Positions 11,707-22,521 of a stretch of DNA of 64,000 bases are shown piece after piece. The stretch's first letter is position 1. The number at the start of each line of letters is the position of its first letter. Location: assembly GCF_933775445.1 (NCBI RefSeq), contig NC_065873.1, positions 15,934,001-15,998,000 on the forward strand, given 5' to 3'. Source of the DNA: Argentina anserina. Its lineage: Eukaryota; Streptophyta; Magnoliopsida; Rosales; Rosaceae. The notes under the pieces were generated by a model that did not search any database, had not been told where the DNA came from, and saw only the letters and a program-made list of their open reading frames with translations. The position numbers were made by a program, and so were the translations under genes.

Positions 11707-13778
11707 TGTAGATCCATACGATACGAATCTCGGAGATGCAAGATTACCCAACTACCACTAGGACCGAGGAATGTTTACAACTTTACACAGTTACGATAGT
11801 AAGTTAGTAACGATACCATGCGATATTTTTGGAAACCAGGTAGTAACGCACCGATACGGCGATACATCGATGCCTCGATGAGTCGATGGTAGCTCAATAA
11901 AGCAAATACAGGTATACTAATTTTGAGATCAAGTTGACTTGTTGACATTTACATGAAGTCGATTTACCTCTACATTTTATCTACTTCTAATGTACTGTCA
12001 TATTGGTTTTTCAATGTTTTACGTAACGTATCTATGTGTGTGTGTTTTTTCGGGGTTACAAAAACAACATAAACAAAAAGAACATATCTAGCTAGTTCTC
12101 CTCCCAACTGATCTAAATAAAACAGTAGTGACACTCGATGAGGAGGACAATGGAACAGATGGTTGAGGATAATGTAAACCAAAATCGGCAACAAACCACT
12201 GAATCCAAATGACTAGCAAGCTGCAAAATGTCTTGGACTAGAATAGAAAGGGTTTTAAAACAACTTTAGAGACAATCGAGAAGTGGTGTACTACAGATTC
12301 TATTGTAGTATGCGAGCCATCAATTACAAGATGTGGGTTTGTATCCTCAGCACCTAGAACAGAAGCACAACTTTTCTCTTGCTATTAGAAATTTGAGGTT
12401 GTCCATAATTAATACAGCAATGAGGAAATTAAGATGGTTAAAATTTTGAACTAACTAAATTGCTCAAAATTTATTAAACTCTAAAATCTATCAAATTATG
12501 GTTGGAAATATATGATGGTAATTTGTAATATATAAAAATAAAAAAAAATATTATGAGAAAAAAAAGGATAAAGTCACGATTTTACAATTCATTTTAAATG
12601 AATAATAACTATTAATTAATGTGTTGAAAAGATAACTACCAACTATTAGTTTTAGGAGGGTTCTACTTGCACATCTAAAATGACCAATTGTACCTCATTT
12701 TCTTTATTTCTATTTGACTTTTTCAACTCACATAAAAAGACTGATAAACATAAATTATTAGTGAAAGTCATTGTTCCTCCTCCTATTCTCTATTAACTCG
12801 TCTATCTCTTTCTTTTCTTTTCTTCATTGTACATATGACTATCAATCTTTGAGCTTTGATTGATCGAAATTTAAACTTATCGATCAAAATTGAACAATGA
12901 AGTTCAAAAGATCAATATTCAATGTCTTCGATCTACTAAACCTAAGATAAGAATATTGCTCCAGACCTTATAACCGAGTCGACAATAATTCTCTCCCATA
13001 TTACGGCATTTTTGGACTCAACCAAAAGTTTTAGCACGATAGTTGAATAGCACCCAATAAACCACACGAAGATCAAGGATTGAAGGTAATACAAAGGCTC
13101 TCCCAGACCAAACCGACTTGAACTATCATCAACATATTCCTTTAATCAATCTATTCAACAGCCCCATCTACCTTTTCCTAATCTTCTCTCCAAAATAAGT
13201 TCAGAAGTATACAAGAATTTAGCGATTGCGCCAACCAAGTACTTCTTACAGAGAACTCTTGTATAGCGTTCGTCATCGATTTACTGATTGGATTGGGAAT
13301 CCTCATCTACATCACCATAATCAGATATTTTGTAATTCAACGTTGGTTGGTGGAGATTGAAATGAGTGGAAAAACTCACATCTCGTCGTTGTTGTATTCT
13401 AAGAGTACCTGAATAGTAATAGTAAGCAACAACTACAATGGAGATAGATATAGTTGGAGAACGAGGGCATTTTGGTAAGCAAAATGAGGTTTATTGAGAG
13501 TTTTACTTTTTGATACGGAGGTATATTTAGTCATTTTAGAAGTGCAAATAGAATCTATTTTATTTTTATTTTATTTTTTCATAATTTTTATTAGAAAAAC
13601 AAGTTGCACACACGAATATAAATGATATATATATATATGTAAAATAAATAATTATGAACTCAGAAAGAAAGTTGGAACTTTACAAGTCGTTAAAAAGTGG
13701 AGGAGAGGTTTAGTCGCGCAGCCTAAAAAACTAAACCCCAAACGCGCCACCACACTGTGAGAGTGAAGTGAGTCAGCA
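11707..13778. other. AT-rich spacer upstream of homoserine kinase
   Basis: No gene seen. It contains the inverted-repeat element candidate at 12661-13553 and a short TA run near 13627-13638. The homoserine kinase promoter and 5' UTR must lie in the last few hundred bases. Confidence 0.5.
12661..13553. repeat. Candidate non-autonomous DNA element bounded by inverted repeats
   Basis: The 24 bases at 12661-12684 are the reverse complement of 13530-13553 with two mismatches. A second, weaker inverted match (around AAAATGAGGT) lies just inside each arm. The interval is 893 bp and AT-rich, with no coding signal. I could not find a target duplication, so boundaries are uncertain and the outer AT-rich flanks may belong to it. 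Confidence 0.4.
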
Positions 13779-14882
13779 ATGGCCGTCTGCCACCACCAAT
13801 CACCCTTCAAGCTCTTCGCACCTCTCCCACCCCCAAACCCAAAACCCATCTTCCGATGCAATCTCTCCCTCCCCTCCCGCCCCACCGTCCTCACCGCCGA
13901 CCCCGAACCCCTCTTCACCTCCGTCAAGGCCTTCGCCCCCGCCACCGTCGCCAACCTCGGCCCCGGCTTCGACTTCCTCGGCTGCGCCGTCGACGGCCTC
14001 GGCGACTTCGTCTCCCTCACCGTCGACCCCCAGGTCCTCCCCGGAGAGATCGCCATTGCCGAGATCTCCGGCGACCATAACTCCAAGAAGCTGAGCAAGA
14101 ATCCCCTCTGGAACTGCGCCGGGATCGCCGCCATCGAGGTCATGAAGATGCTCGGCGTCCGCCGCGTCGGCCTCTCCCTCTCTCTCGAGAAAGGTCTGCC
14201 TTTGGGCAGCGGACTCGGATCTAGCGCCGCCAGCGCAGCCGCCGCCGCCGTCGCGGTCAACGAGATTTTCGGCGGGAAGCTAGGGGTGGAGGAGCTGGTC
14301 CTCGCCGGGCTCAAATCGGAGGAGAAGGTCTCCGGTTACCACGCCGATAACATCGCTCCGGCGTTGATGGGAGGCTTTGTTCTGGTTCAGAATTACGAGC
14401 CGTTGGATTTGCTCCGGCTGAGTTTTCCGGTTGATAAAGAGCTGATTTTTGTGCTTGTCAGCCCGGATTTCGAAGCTCCGACGAAGAAAATGAGGGCGGC
14501 GCTGCCGGCGGAGATAGGGATGGCTCACCACGTGTGGAATTCCAGCCAGGCCGGAGCTCTGGTGGCTGCGGTGCTTCAGGGTGACGTGACGAGGCTAGGG
14601 AAGGCGTTGTCTTCGGATAAGATTGTGGAGCCAAAGAGAGCTCCGCTGATTCCGGGCATGGAGGCTGTGAAGAAGGCTGCCATTGAGGCCGGAGCTTTCG
14701 GCTGCACGATCAGCGGGGCCGGCCCCACGGCGGTGGCGGTGACTGACAATGCTGAAAGGGGGAAGGAAATCGGAGAGAGGATGGTGGCTGCTTTCTTGAA
14801 AGATGGGAACTTGAAAGCTGTGGCGAGTGTGAATAGGCTGGACAGAGTTGGTGCTAGGCTTGTTAGTAGCATTCCCAGATGA
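13779..14882 (+). CDS. HSK: Homoserine kinase, chloroplastic
   Basis: Intronless, 367 residues, near the usual plant length (about 370). It phosphorylates L-homoserine with ATP to O-phosphohomoserine, the branch point to threonine and methionine, in the plastid. The first ~45 residues are basic and Ser/Pro-rich without acidic residues until ADPEP, a chloroplast transit peptide. GHMP-kinase motifs are clear: PATVANLGPGFDFLGCA, the ATP-binding GLPLGSGLGSSAASAAAA and C-terminal ISGAGPTAVAV. ATG at 13779 is the first in frame and follows an in-frame-free leader. Loss of the Arabidopsis gene (DMR1, At2g17265) gives downy-mildew resistance. Third codon positions in the first ~550 bp are nearly all C or G, while the 3' half is less biased. 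Confidence 0.95.
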   Translation: MAVCHHQSPFKLFAPLPPPNPKPIFRCNLSLPSRPTVLTADPEPLFTSVKAFAPATVANLGPGFDFLGCAVDGLGDFVSLTVDPQVLPGEIAIAEISGDHNSKKLSKNPLWNCAGIAAIEVMKMLGVRRVGLSLSLEKGLPLGSGLGSSAASAAAAAVAVNEIFGGKLGVEELVLAGLKSEEKVSGYHADNIAPALMGGFVLVQNYEPLDLLRLSFPVDKELIFVLVSPDFEAPTKKMRAALPAEIGMAHHVWNSSQAGALVAAVLQGDVTRLGKALSSDKIVEPKRAPLIPGMEAVKKAAIEAGAFGCTISGAGPTAVAVTDNAERGKEIGERMVAAFLKDGNLKAVASVNRLDRVGARLVSSIPR

Positions 14883-16779
14883 AGGGATGTCGGAATTTGA
14901 CGTGTGCTTTTGTAGGTGAGTTCTTGTTGGTTTAGAATTGGCGCCATGGTAATTTGAAGAAAGATTGAGAACAAGTAATGTATGTGTTTGATTGAGGCTA
15001 AGTTTAGGCTGGTAACAGAAAGTAAAACTAATAAGAAATCAATGCAAGCTGTTTCATCGAGTTGCAGAGTTTTGATGTACTTCAGTCTTCTCTGTTTATG
15101 TTGCTTCTGATTTGGATGTGAGCTGGGTGTTTTGTGAATTGTGATGATCTAATGTGTCTCAGACTTGTAAAATAGCAATTGGGATTTTGGTCTATCGATT
15201 AATATGTTTTGTTGATCCTGTTTATAATAAGATTATTTGTATATTTAAATAGATGTTTTAGTACCATAACTTAATGGAGATAGTGAGATACTGCTGATCA
15301 AGAATTTGTCATGATTAAGTGGCATCCAAAATGTAGAATCTGTCTAGGGTTGCTGGATTGACTTGGGCGTCTCCAACATGGTGCTTTGCTGCTGTATTAG
15401 ATGAAATTGGGAAATGAAAAAAGAGAAGTTATATTGCAGTGTTGTGGCTGTAATTTGCGTATTTTGGATAGAGAGGAATAAAAGGATCTTATAACAATAA
15501 TGGACTGGGAGTGAGAGAATGTTAAATTCATGTCAGCTTTGAGAAACTTCAGGTTCAGTTGAGTTTATAATGACCAAACTTTCTCTATTTCTCTAATTGG
15601 AAGGCTACACTCATTCGAGATCTTTAAGTTTTGGCCTAGGGTTGATGTCTTCTTCAGACTACTCCGCTGTAGTCTTCTTGTTTTTTTTTTCTATAGAACT
15701 TCTTGTCCTTGGCTTTTGTTTCATGAAATCTGGTTTCTGTTAAAGAAACAATTGTATAATTGATAGTCTGATTGTGGAGCCAATTGTCATCTGCCATCTC
15801 ATAATAATGCTTTAGATTTTGTGCATTTGGCTATGTTTTCAGCTTTATGGACTTGTTTTAAGTTTACTCCGTGTCATTTATGGTGGGTGATGTTAGTTAC
15901 TGCTTCGGATTTTATGCATGTGGTAATGTTTCAGCTATTATGGACTTGTTAAACTTTAGTTTGTGTCCTTTATGATGGGTGATTATAGTCTTGCTGTCAA
16001 CATTGAACAGTCGCATTAGCATTAATTTCTCGTTCCCCAAATTATATCTTGAATAGTCTTTGTATGAAACTCTCTTGTAGATACTGTTCTGCAGAGTGTA
16101 TATTGCAAGGTAGTATACCAACAAAGTAAAAGAATTACATGTTTCTCTTATACCTGAAAAAATAGAAGTACTAAATTGGTGGTGTAATTTGTGCAAAGCT
16201 TTTTTTAATTAGAATTTAGAAATAAGAATCTTTATGATAATATATATAATCTGGCTTACATTAATTTATGGATATGGAAGGCTATGCCTCTAGTTGTGTG
16301 TTCTCTGAACATTTGATAGTAGGGAAGGTGAAGTTATGGATCTTCTCTTGGTTTATCCAGGGTGTTTAAGTTCTCATGTTTGTAAATTGTATTTTATGTT
16401 TTTTTTTCTTTCTAACGGGGTTTGAAATAGAGGCTCAGCCCATAGTTAGGATGGAGAATACATTAAATTTCAGCATAATGATAATAGAGTATATGTGCAT
16501 TTCTTTGCTGCAGATGATGATTCATGACCATTTCCATATGCTTCTGAATAAACGCTTAATATAAAGGAATTCTGTGGAGAAAAGAAAGGAACAAGTTAGG
16601 ATTCTCCTCACTCGAACCAGGTCTTTCATTCTTTGTATATGGAGCTTTGGGTTACTTGTCTTTTTGGGAGGGAACCAAGTATTTGATCACTCGCTGGTCT
16701 GGTGTAGGCTTGGTTACCACAATAGTGAGACACTGAACCAAGTATTTGTTCGCGAGCTTGCTAGTAATTTTTTTTGTTT

Positions 16780-16807
16780 GGGGGGGGGGGGGGGGGGGGG
16801 AGGGGGG
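16780..16807 (+). repeat. Poly-G tract
   Basis: Twenty-one consecutive G, one A, then six G, preceded by a T-rich stretch. One of four unusually long G runs in the window. Confidence 0.9.
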
Positions 16808-17978
16808 TTAAGTTTGGTGCCTGGTCCAGAGTTTGGCAATTTTCTTGTCTTGGTTGGAGATTAATTTTTTTTTAAATTAATTTGGTATTACAAGTTTTGT
16901 TGAGGTGTTAGGACCGTGCTTTTCTCAACAAGACTTATTTGCTATCGCTAAATATTTGAATTTGAACTAGCTTAGTTTAATCCACTCCATCACTCCTGAT
17001 TCAGGTTGTGATGTCAATGGAATTGGGTATGAAATGTCATGTCAAATTGTCAATGGAATTGGCTATTAAGGCTTTTCTGTTCCACTTGATAGTCTCATGA
17101 TTTATTTCTTTTGTATTGAACAATCAGTATCTGTCATGCAGTATATGCTTTCCTTTTTCGATGAATTGGACAGAGAAGTGGTAACAGATTTGGAATAAGG
17201 TGGTGGTTTTGAAGTGTTAAGAAACATAAATTTTATTTGGAGTTTTTCCCTTTCTGCTAAACATATCTTCTCTTTTGCTGGTTGCGTGTCTGTGTTTTTG
17301 TTGTTGTAAATTCATAGAACAGATGTGAAATGTGTGTTCGTATAAGAAGCTAGATTTGGTATGAAACTATGAATGACTCGTCTGTATTCCATTTTGTATT
17401 TTCTTTTGGTCAAACAATAGCCTTTGCTTTTCTAAAACAGAATGCTGAACAATGTGTTATAGTTTGGACCATTACTTGTGACTACAATTACTGTTCGGTG
17501 GAGAAACCCCATCCTATGAATAATGTAGGAAGTAGGCTTCATTTTTTTTGTCCACAAAATCATGCTATCAATAATGTAGAACATATTGAACCATTAGTTA
17601 GCAATTAGTGCTTTTCTAATAATCATGTTGATGGTTATCGTAATCCGTAACGTGCTGTGTTTCCCATGACTAGTCAAATCCATCGGTATCTCAACCATTA
17701 CCTACATGTACAGGGATGGCAATTAGCTTGAAGTCGGTATTGTTCATATTACGTATGAGTTTGAGGTGAGTAGCAGCCAATTTTGAGTTTGAGGAGAGCA
17801 GCAGCCAAGTTGCAATCAATGGTTGGCAACTTGTCAACTTCAACTCTATGTTTAATTGTTGATGTGTGAAATCACAGTATGGTGTGCCAGAAGCCCAGCA
17901 ATTTGGAGTTCCTATTGTTTGTTAAAATGTGGTTAGCGTGTAATCTACAGTAGCTCCATAGAGATAAGGGTTGTTAGT

Positions 17979-18025
17979 CCTTAAATGCTAGATTAGGACT
18001 TTCCTTAAATGCTAGATTAGGACTT
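17979..18025 (+). repeat. 24-bp tandem duplication, two copies
   Basis: The unit beginning ccttaaatgctagattagg is repeated head to tail without mismatches, about 100 bp upstream of the RING-finger start. It probably lies in that gene's promoter or 5' UTR. Confidence 0.9.
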
Positions 18026-18130
18026 GACAACTTGTTCTCCACTTTGTGTACCTTGAGGTCTTTATATTCTGCATATTCTCATTGTTGAATCCTGGTAGTT
18101 ATTCGAGTTTTGATCGTTCTCTTTGAGATC

Positions 18131-18589
18131 ATGGCTCCCCAGTTCATGTTTCTCATTGGTAAACATCCTATTGTCATCCTACTTGTTCCTTTCTCCTGCA
18201 TCTTAACCTCCCTTATTGCCCTGGTAACTAGGCCTATCCTATGGCTTGCGCGTTTACTACTTAACCCCCAACGCCTTGAGGAAAGGATTCTCCGGTCACT
18301 TCCAAAGTTCTGTTATGCTGCAGAAGTCGATGATAAGCTCACGGATTGTGCCATCTGCCTGATGGAGTATGAGGGTGGTGATGGTATAAGGGTTTTGCCT
18401 CCTTGTGGTCATGGCTTCCATGTCGATTGTGTAGATAGGTGGCTGAAGTGCCACTCTTCCTGTCCATCATGTCGCGCCATCGTGGTTATCCAGAGCAACG
18501 AAGCACAGATACTTGGAGATGGAAATACTCCACCATTTTCAGTTCCTGGTGGTTCAAATCCTTACAAGCTGACTTTCTGGCACCTCTGA
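18131..18589 (+). CDS. RING-H2 finger protein (ATL-like E3 ubiquitin ligase)
   Basis: Intronless, 152 residues from the ATG at 18131 (the frame extends to an ATG at 18110; MAPQFMF is the better start for a membrane protein). Residues about 8-38 form a hydrophobic segment (HPIVILLVPFSCILTSLIALV), likely one or two membrane helices. The RING-H2 domain at about 85-125 has the full ligand set: CAIC, 15 residues, CxHxxHxxC, ten residues, CPSC, with the conserved W of DRWLK. This is an E2-binding ubiquitin ligase fold. The GLD motif of classical ATL proteins is not evident, so I call it only ATL-like. Substrates are unknown. Confidence 0.88.
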   Translation: MAPQFMFLIGKHPIVILLVPFSCILTSLIALVTRPILWLARLLLNPQRLEERILRSLPKFCYAAEVDDKLTDCAICLMEYEGGDGIRVLPPCGHGFHVDCVDRWLKCHSSCPSCRAIVVIQSNEAQILGDGNTPPFSVPGGSNPYKLTFWHL

Positions 18590-20194
18590 GATTGTGACTG
18601 TAAATACATCAACGATCCAGACATAACAGTAAAAGGCCACAAACGATGCACAGGTTTATTATACTTGTATGTAACACTACTAGGAAGCACACCCGCGCGT
18701 TGCTGCGGTGCTCTATCTTTCTGGTAACTGCAAAATCATATTTCAACGTAAAATCCAATTTATTTGGTACTGGAAAATACTAAATAGCTCAAATATTGCA
18801 GAAGCTGACTGATTTTAAGAAGTCTGTTCCATATGAAGACCAGGTACTTCACATTTGGAAGCTATGTTATTGGGTAACAATCAAATTCATATATGTTTGA
18901 GTTAACAATGTAAATGGCTTCTTTATTGTCAAACACACAGAAAAGGTAGAGTTTTACATTGGAAACTTGCAATTGCCAAAGATAATGATGTAAACTTAAA
19001 TAAGTTCTTTACTGTGGCAACATAATGATATTCGCTAAAGCATCATTTTAAAATAGAATGTACAATACCAAAAGATCATTATGATACTGTGAAGGCAAAG
19101 ATTATTAGAGCAAGATTAGGACAATTTTATTGAAGAAGAAGATTATTACAACAAAAAAGGCTCTTTAGTCAAGACAGAGGCTAGGATTTCTGTACTGGAA
19201 AGCTTGATATCAAGCTACCTAAAATTTTAGATTACAAATTTGCATTGAGATTTACATTAGAAATTTAAATAAAACAATTTTTTCAATTTAACACAAATCT
19301 AGAAATTCACACTCACACCGTACAAGATCATTTAAAAAAAAAAGAATTGAAATCCTGTTGTTTAACATGAACGGATTGCACAAAAAACTCACAAATAGTT
19401 TATACCTTTCATGAACTGATTGAGAAGAGAACCACAATAACCAAGAATTACATATGTTACACACCTGCTATGTTCTCATTGATTGCACAGAGACCAGTTA
19501 GCAAGTAAATTGCAGCCCCAACAACTATACATTATATCATAATTGCAATTTCATCTATCTCCTAAACACACCAACTACCAATAGGATCATATCAACAATA
19601 GCAAAGCACTTGAAAAAAATCCCGAGTGAACATATGAATTCACTCTAGGAAAAGTGAAGGGAATGAAATCAGAAATCGAGTCAATACAATACAGAGAAAA
19701 AGAATTTGAAAACTCAAAGCTGAGTCGTCCACAGAAATTGTGAAATCAAGTTTTTAATCGTCAGTTATAACAAAGAGTAAGGAACTATAATATCAGACCT
19801 TCTTGACGTACTGGCATCAAGGCAGATATTTATTCACATCAAATGAAACTTGTAACTCTGTATAGATCCTCCATTCCTCATTAGTTAAGGTTCATTCAAC
19901 TGATCTAACAGTTTTAAATGTCACTATAAGTGAACAATCATCAACTTTATTTGAAGGAGATTTAGAAAGCCGAAGTTTGTATCTACTGAATTGGTAATCT
20001 CCACTCATTCACCAAGTGAACAACTTTGAAACCAGATGGCTTTAAGAAACACAAATTTAATCTAAGAACAAAAATTCTACCTTAATCTTCGGCGCGTATT
20101 ATAGAAATTTGATGATGAGAATTCCAACCCTAAAATTACAATCCCAAATCAAAAATTCAAAGTGAGTTTGAAATATCAATTGAAAGTAATTCTA
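18590..20194. other. Spacer downstream of the RING gene
   Basis: RING 3' UTR followed by AT-rich DNA with no coding signal. It begins with the candidate Helitron end at 18680 and runs to the target duplication of the hAT-like element at 20195. Confidence 0.5.
18680..18711 (-). mobile_element. Candidate Helitron 3' terminus
   Basis: On the minus strand a GC-rich imperfect hairpin (GCACCGCAGC ... GCGCGGGTGTGC, 18687-18711) is followed by a few bases and then CTAG (18680-18683). The next host base completes the A/T insertion dinucleotide. Hairpin plus terminal CTAG and an A-T insertion site are the diagnostic 3' features of Helitrons. The element would extend rightward in + coordinates. I could not identify the opposite TC end or any Rep/helicase coding sequence. 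Confidence 0.45.
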
Positions 20195-20202
20195 TCACAA
20201 CC

Positions 20203-20830
20203 AAGGTTCTAAAAATCACCGCCTAGGCAGCCCTAGGAGCCCAATAGACCCTTGCCGCTACGATTTTGTGCTAAAAGGCGGTGTTAGGCGGCTGGCCGAT
20301 TTTTGCCTGCCTAGGGGCCGCCTGGGCGGATCCTGGGCGGCTAGGCGTTTTTTTTAAGTTATGGATTTTGAGTTTGATTCGGATACAGAAGAAATACTTG
20401 AAGGATATGGAAAAGAAGAATTTGATGAGCTCCGAGGAATAGGTTTACAAGAATGCATTCCCGTTGTTTGAATTGTTTTTCTTATTTTCCAAAGGGTTGG
20501 TGAATTGTGTTTCTTATTATTGATTTTCCTAAGTTCATTGTTGTAGAATTGTATTTCTTTTTTTCCTATGAGGTTAAGATCATTAGATCAATATTGTTGA
20601 ACATTTCTAAAGATTAAGAACATATGTATTTTCAGTATTCTAGACATTATATATTTTTACATTAATTTCATGCATTATATTCTCATTTTAATTGTATTTA
20701 TATAATTATTTGTTATTAAAAATTTAAAATATATACAAAAATACAAATCCGATTAATCCCCGATTAATCCTCTGAGCGCTAGTTTTCAACTGTCCGCCCG
20801 ATTAACGCCTAGCGATTTTTAGAACCTTAA
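20203..20830. mobile_element. hAT-like MITE with target duplication
   Basis: Terminal inverted repeats start AAGGTTCTAAAAATC at 20203 and end with the complement, GATTTTTAGAACCTT, at 20814-20828. The 8-bp word tcacaacc flanks both ends (20195-20202 and 20831-20838); a 9-bp reading with a preceding A also fits. Just inside are many GCCTAGG/GGCGG-type subterminal repeats (20219-20346 and 20760-20812), as in hAT elements. The middle is AT-rich. A stretch near 20360-20470 (MDFEFDSDTEEILEGYGKEE in one frame) could be transposase residue but is too short to claim. Confidence 0.8.
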
Positions 20831-20939
20831 TCACAACCCCTAACCATTGCAACCGAAATGTCAGCGAGAACAACGGTGACCAGATTGAAACCCAGGGGAG
20901 GACTTACCGATCAAGAAAATCAAATGAGGCCAAACTCTA

Positions 20940-20943
<4 letters not shown>

Positions 20944-21008
<65 letters not shown>
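20944..21008 (+). repeat. (GA)n microsatellite
   Basis: More than 30 uninterrupted GA units. It lies just outside the hAT-like element. Likely highly variable between individuals. Confidence 0.97.
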
Positions 21009-21009
<1 letters not shown>

Positions 21010-22521
21010 AGAAAACGAGAGAACACAAAGTCTAAAACGACCCAAAACCCTTTGTCGTAAATGTAAAGGAGAGCATGGGCAAAAAAGTCATGAACAACCT
21101 ATGAACAATAGCCACCATCCACTCAAAAATAGTATATACTAATGGGGGTGTATTGAATCAATAATCTATAAGATTTTGTTGAATTTTGAGAATCCTTTAA
21201 AATCGGTAAGTATTCAATCACGATTTAAAAAACTCCTTCAGAGTCTTGAGGAGTCCATGGATTTTATAGCTCTTCACATTGAATCTCAAATTCTCAGACC
21301 CGACCCTAAGAAACAAACTGAGTCAACTGATCGGAGGGAAAAAGACCTAAAACATAGCACCCAAATCCTAATGTGGAGGAAGAAGAAAGTGCAAGCTGCC
21401 CACCCGAACTGGTTTTGGACTACTATACAACCCGGCAAGACCCAGGCCCGACTGTTCACTACGGTTTCATACTTGTTGATGTTGTGATTACACTCGGTTT
21501 AGTACGACGTGTTCCTTGTGGATGTGATACGCCGTACTTCTGTCTTTTCCCTGTCACAAATTGCACACGTCGTCAAAGCAGAGACCACGGCGGCGTGGTC
21601 TTCAACTCTCCGACGCTTAAGTTAGGATGGTGGTAATTTATGCAGAGTTACAGTAGGGGATTTAGTGTACTTACCTTATGAGGTCAAGAGTTTGACATTT
21701 TATCGTTGAGTTGAGGTAGATCGTTTATCTATCTTTCGATGTGGGACGATGTCCGATTAAGGTGTTCTCTGGAGTCTTCTTTGAGATGCGCGTGAGGGCG
21801 CGTCCGTAGTCAGTTTGGACCGCGGGGAGGCCCATTGCGTAGCTAGTGCGGCTGACTTGCTATTAGTATTGTAAGACTATGTTATACATTAGCCTTAATG
21901 CGCTGATAGTTGTGCTGATTATGGCGGGCATAAGCCTATGCCAACAATACTGTAGACACGCAACTGTTTCGTAATGTAGCCGCGCACTGTAGCAGTACGG
22001 TTCCGAACCTAAAGCGCGCATAATATATTTACTTATATCTCAAGTTATTGGAAATTACATCAGAAAATAGAGATAAAATAGTACTTTCAGCGTTGTGATT
22101 TTTGTCCCAAAAGGGTATGGAAAATTTCTGTGGTGAGACCAAGTGGTATTCTGTTTCTCCTAGTCTCTGTAAGACGTGTATAAAAGGAGACAAGGAGTTA
22201 CAGATGGTTCCCATGCTTCAATTTCTTCCCCTTGTACGAAATTTTTTCAGCCGCATCAGCCATTCAAACTTTGTCCAAATTTAGATCCTGGATACATTAA
22301 TTTCTTGATGCATGAAACGATCTATGAAAGAAAATCTGGGATCCCATGAAAATCATTCTGAATACACAAAACTTTATCAAGTCATTTATATCATGTATAA
22401 CAAATGAGAGATGAAAAACGCATACATCATCCTTTCTAAAGGATTCACCTTACAATTCCCAAAGTCGAAAGAAAATATAAATTTTAAGGACCAGCTGTCA
22501 AATTTCTAATTCACATATGAA
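21009..22521. other. Spacer downstream of the sugar transporter
   Basis: No gene seen. A block starting GGGGGTGTATTGAATCAATA near 21140 resembles one end of a PIF/Harbinger-type MITE, but the opposite terminus is not found. The stretch 21740-22020 is richer in GC than its surroundings and may be transposon-derived. The last ~150 bp before 22522 are the transporter's 3' UTR on the minus strand. Confidence 0.4.

Larger units (their letters stand above)
14883..18130. other. Long spacer between homoserine kinase and the RING gene
   Basis: Starts with the homoserine kinase 3' UTR. I see no gene; the small open frames here lack family features. It holds a poly-G tract (16780-16807) and a 24-bp tandem duplication at 17979-18025. 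Confidence 0.5.

Noticed and set aside
13652..14314. 220-codon minus-strand frame over homoserine kinase
   Set aside because: Shadow frame created by the GC-rich third positions of the real gene.
18553..18563. tRNA B-box-like GGTTCAAATCC; a similar GGTTCGAATT near 37420
   Set aside because: Both lie inside coding exons and no cloverleaf or A box can be built around them.
21140..21310. PIF/Harbinger-like MITE end (GGGGGTGTATTGAATC)
   Set aside because: Only one terminus resembles the family; no matching opposite end or TWA duplication, so not listed as an element.
21737..21747. Perfect plant snRNA upstream element (GTCCCACATCG) on the minus strand
   Set aside because: No U-snRNA, U6 or 7SL sequence follows at the right distance; this word is also common in plant intergenic repeats.
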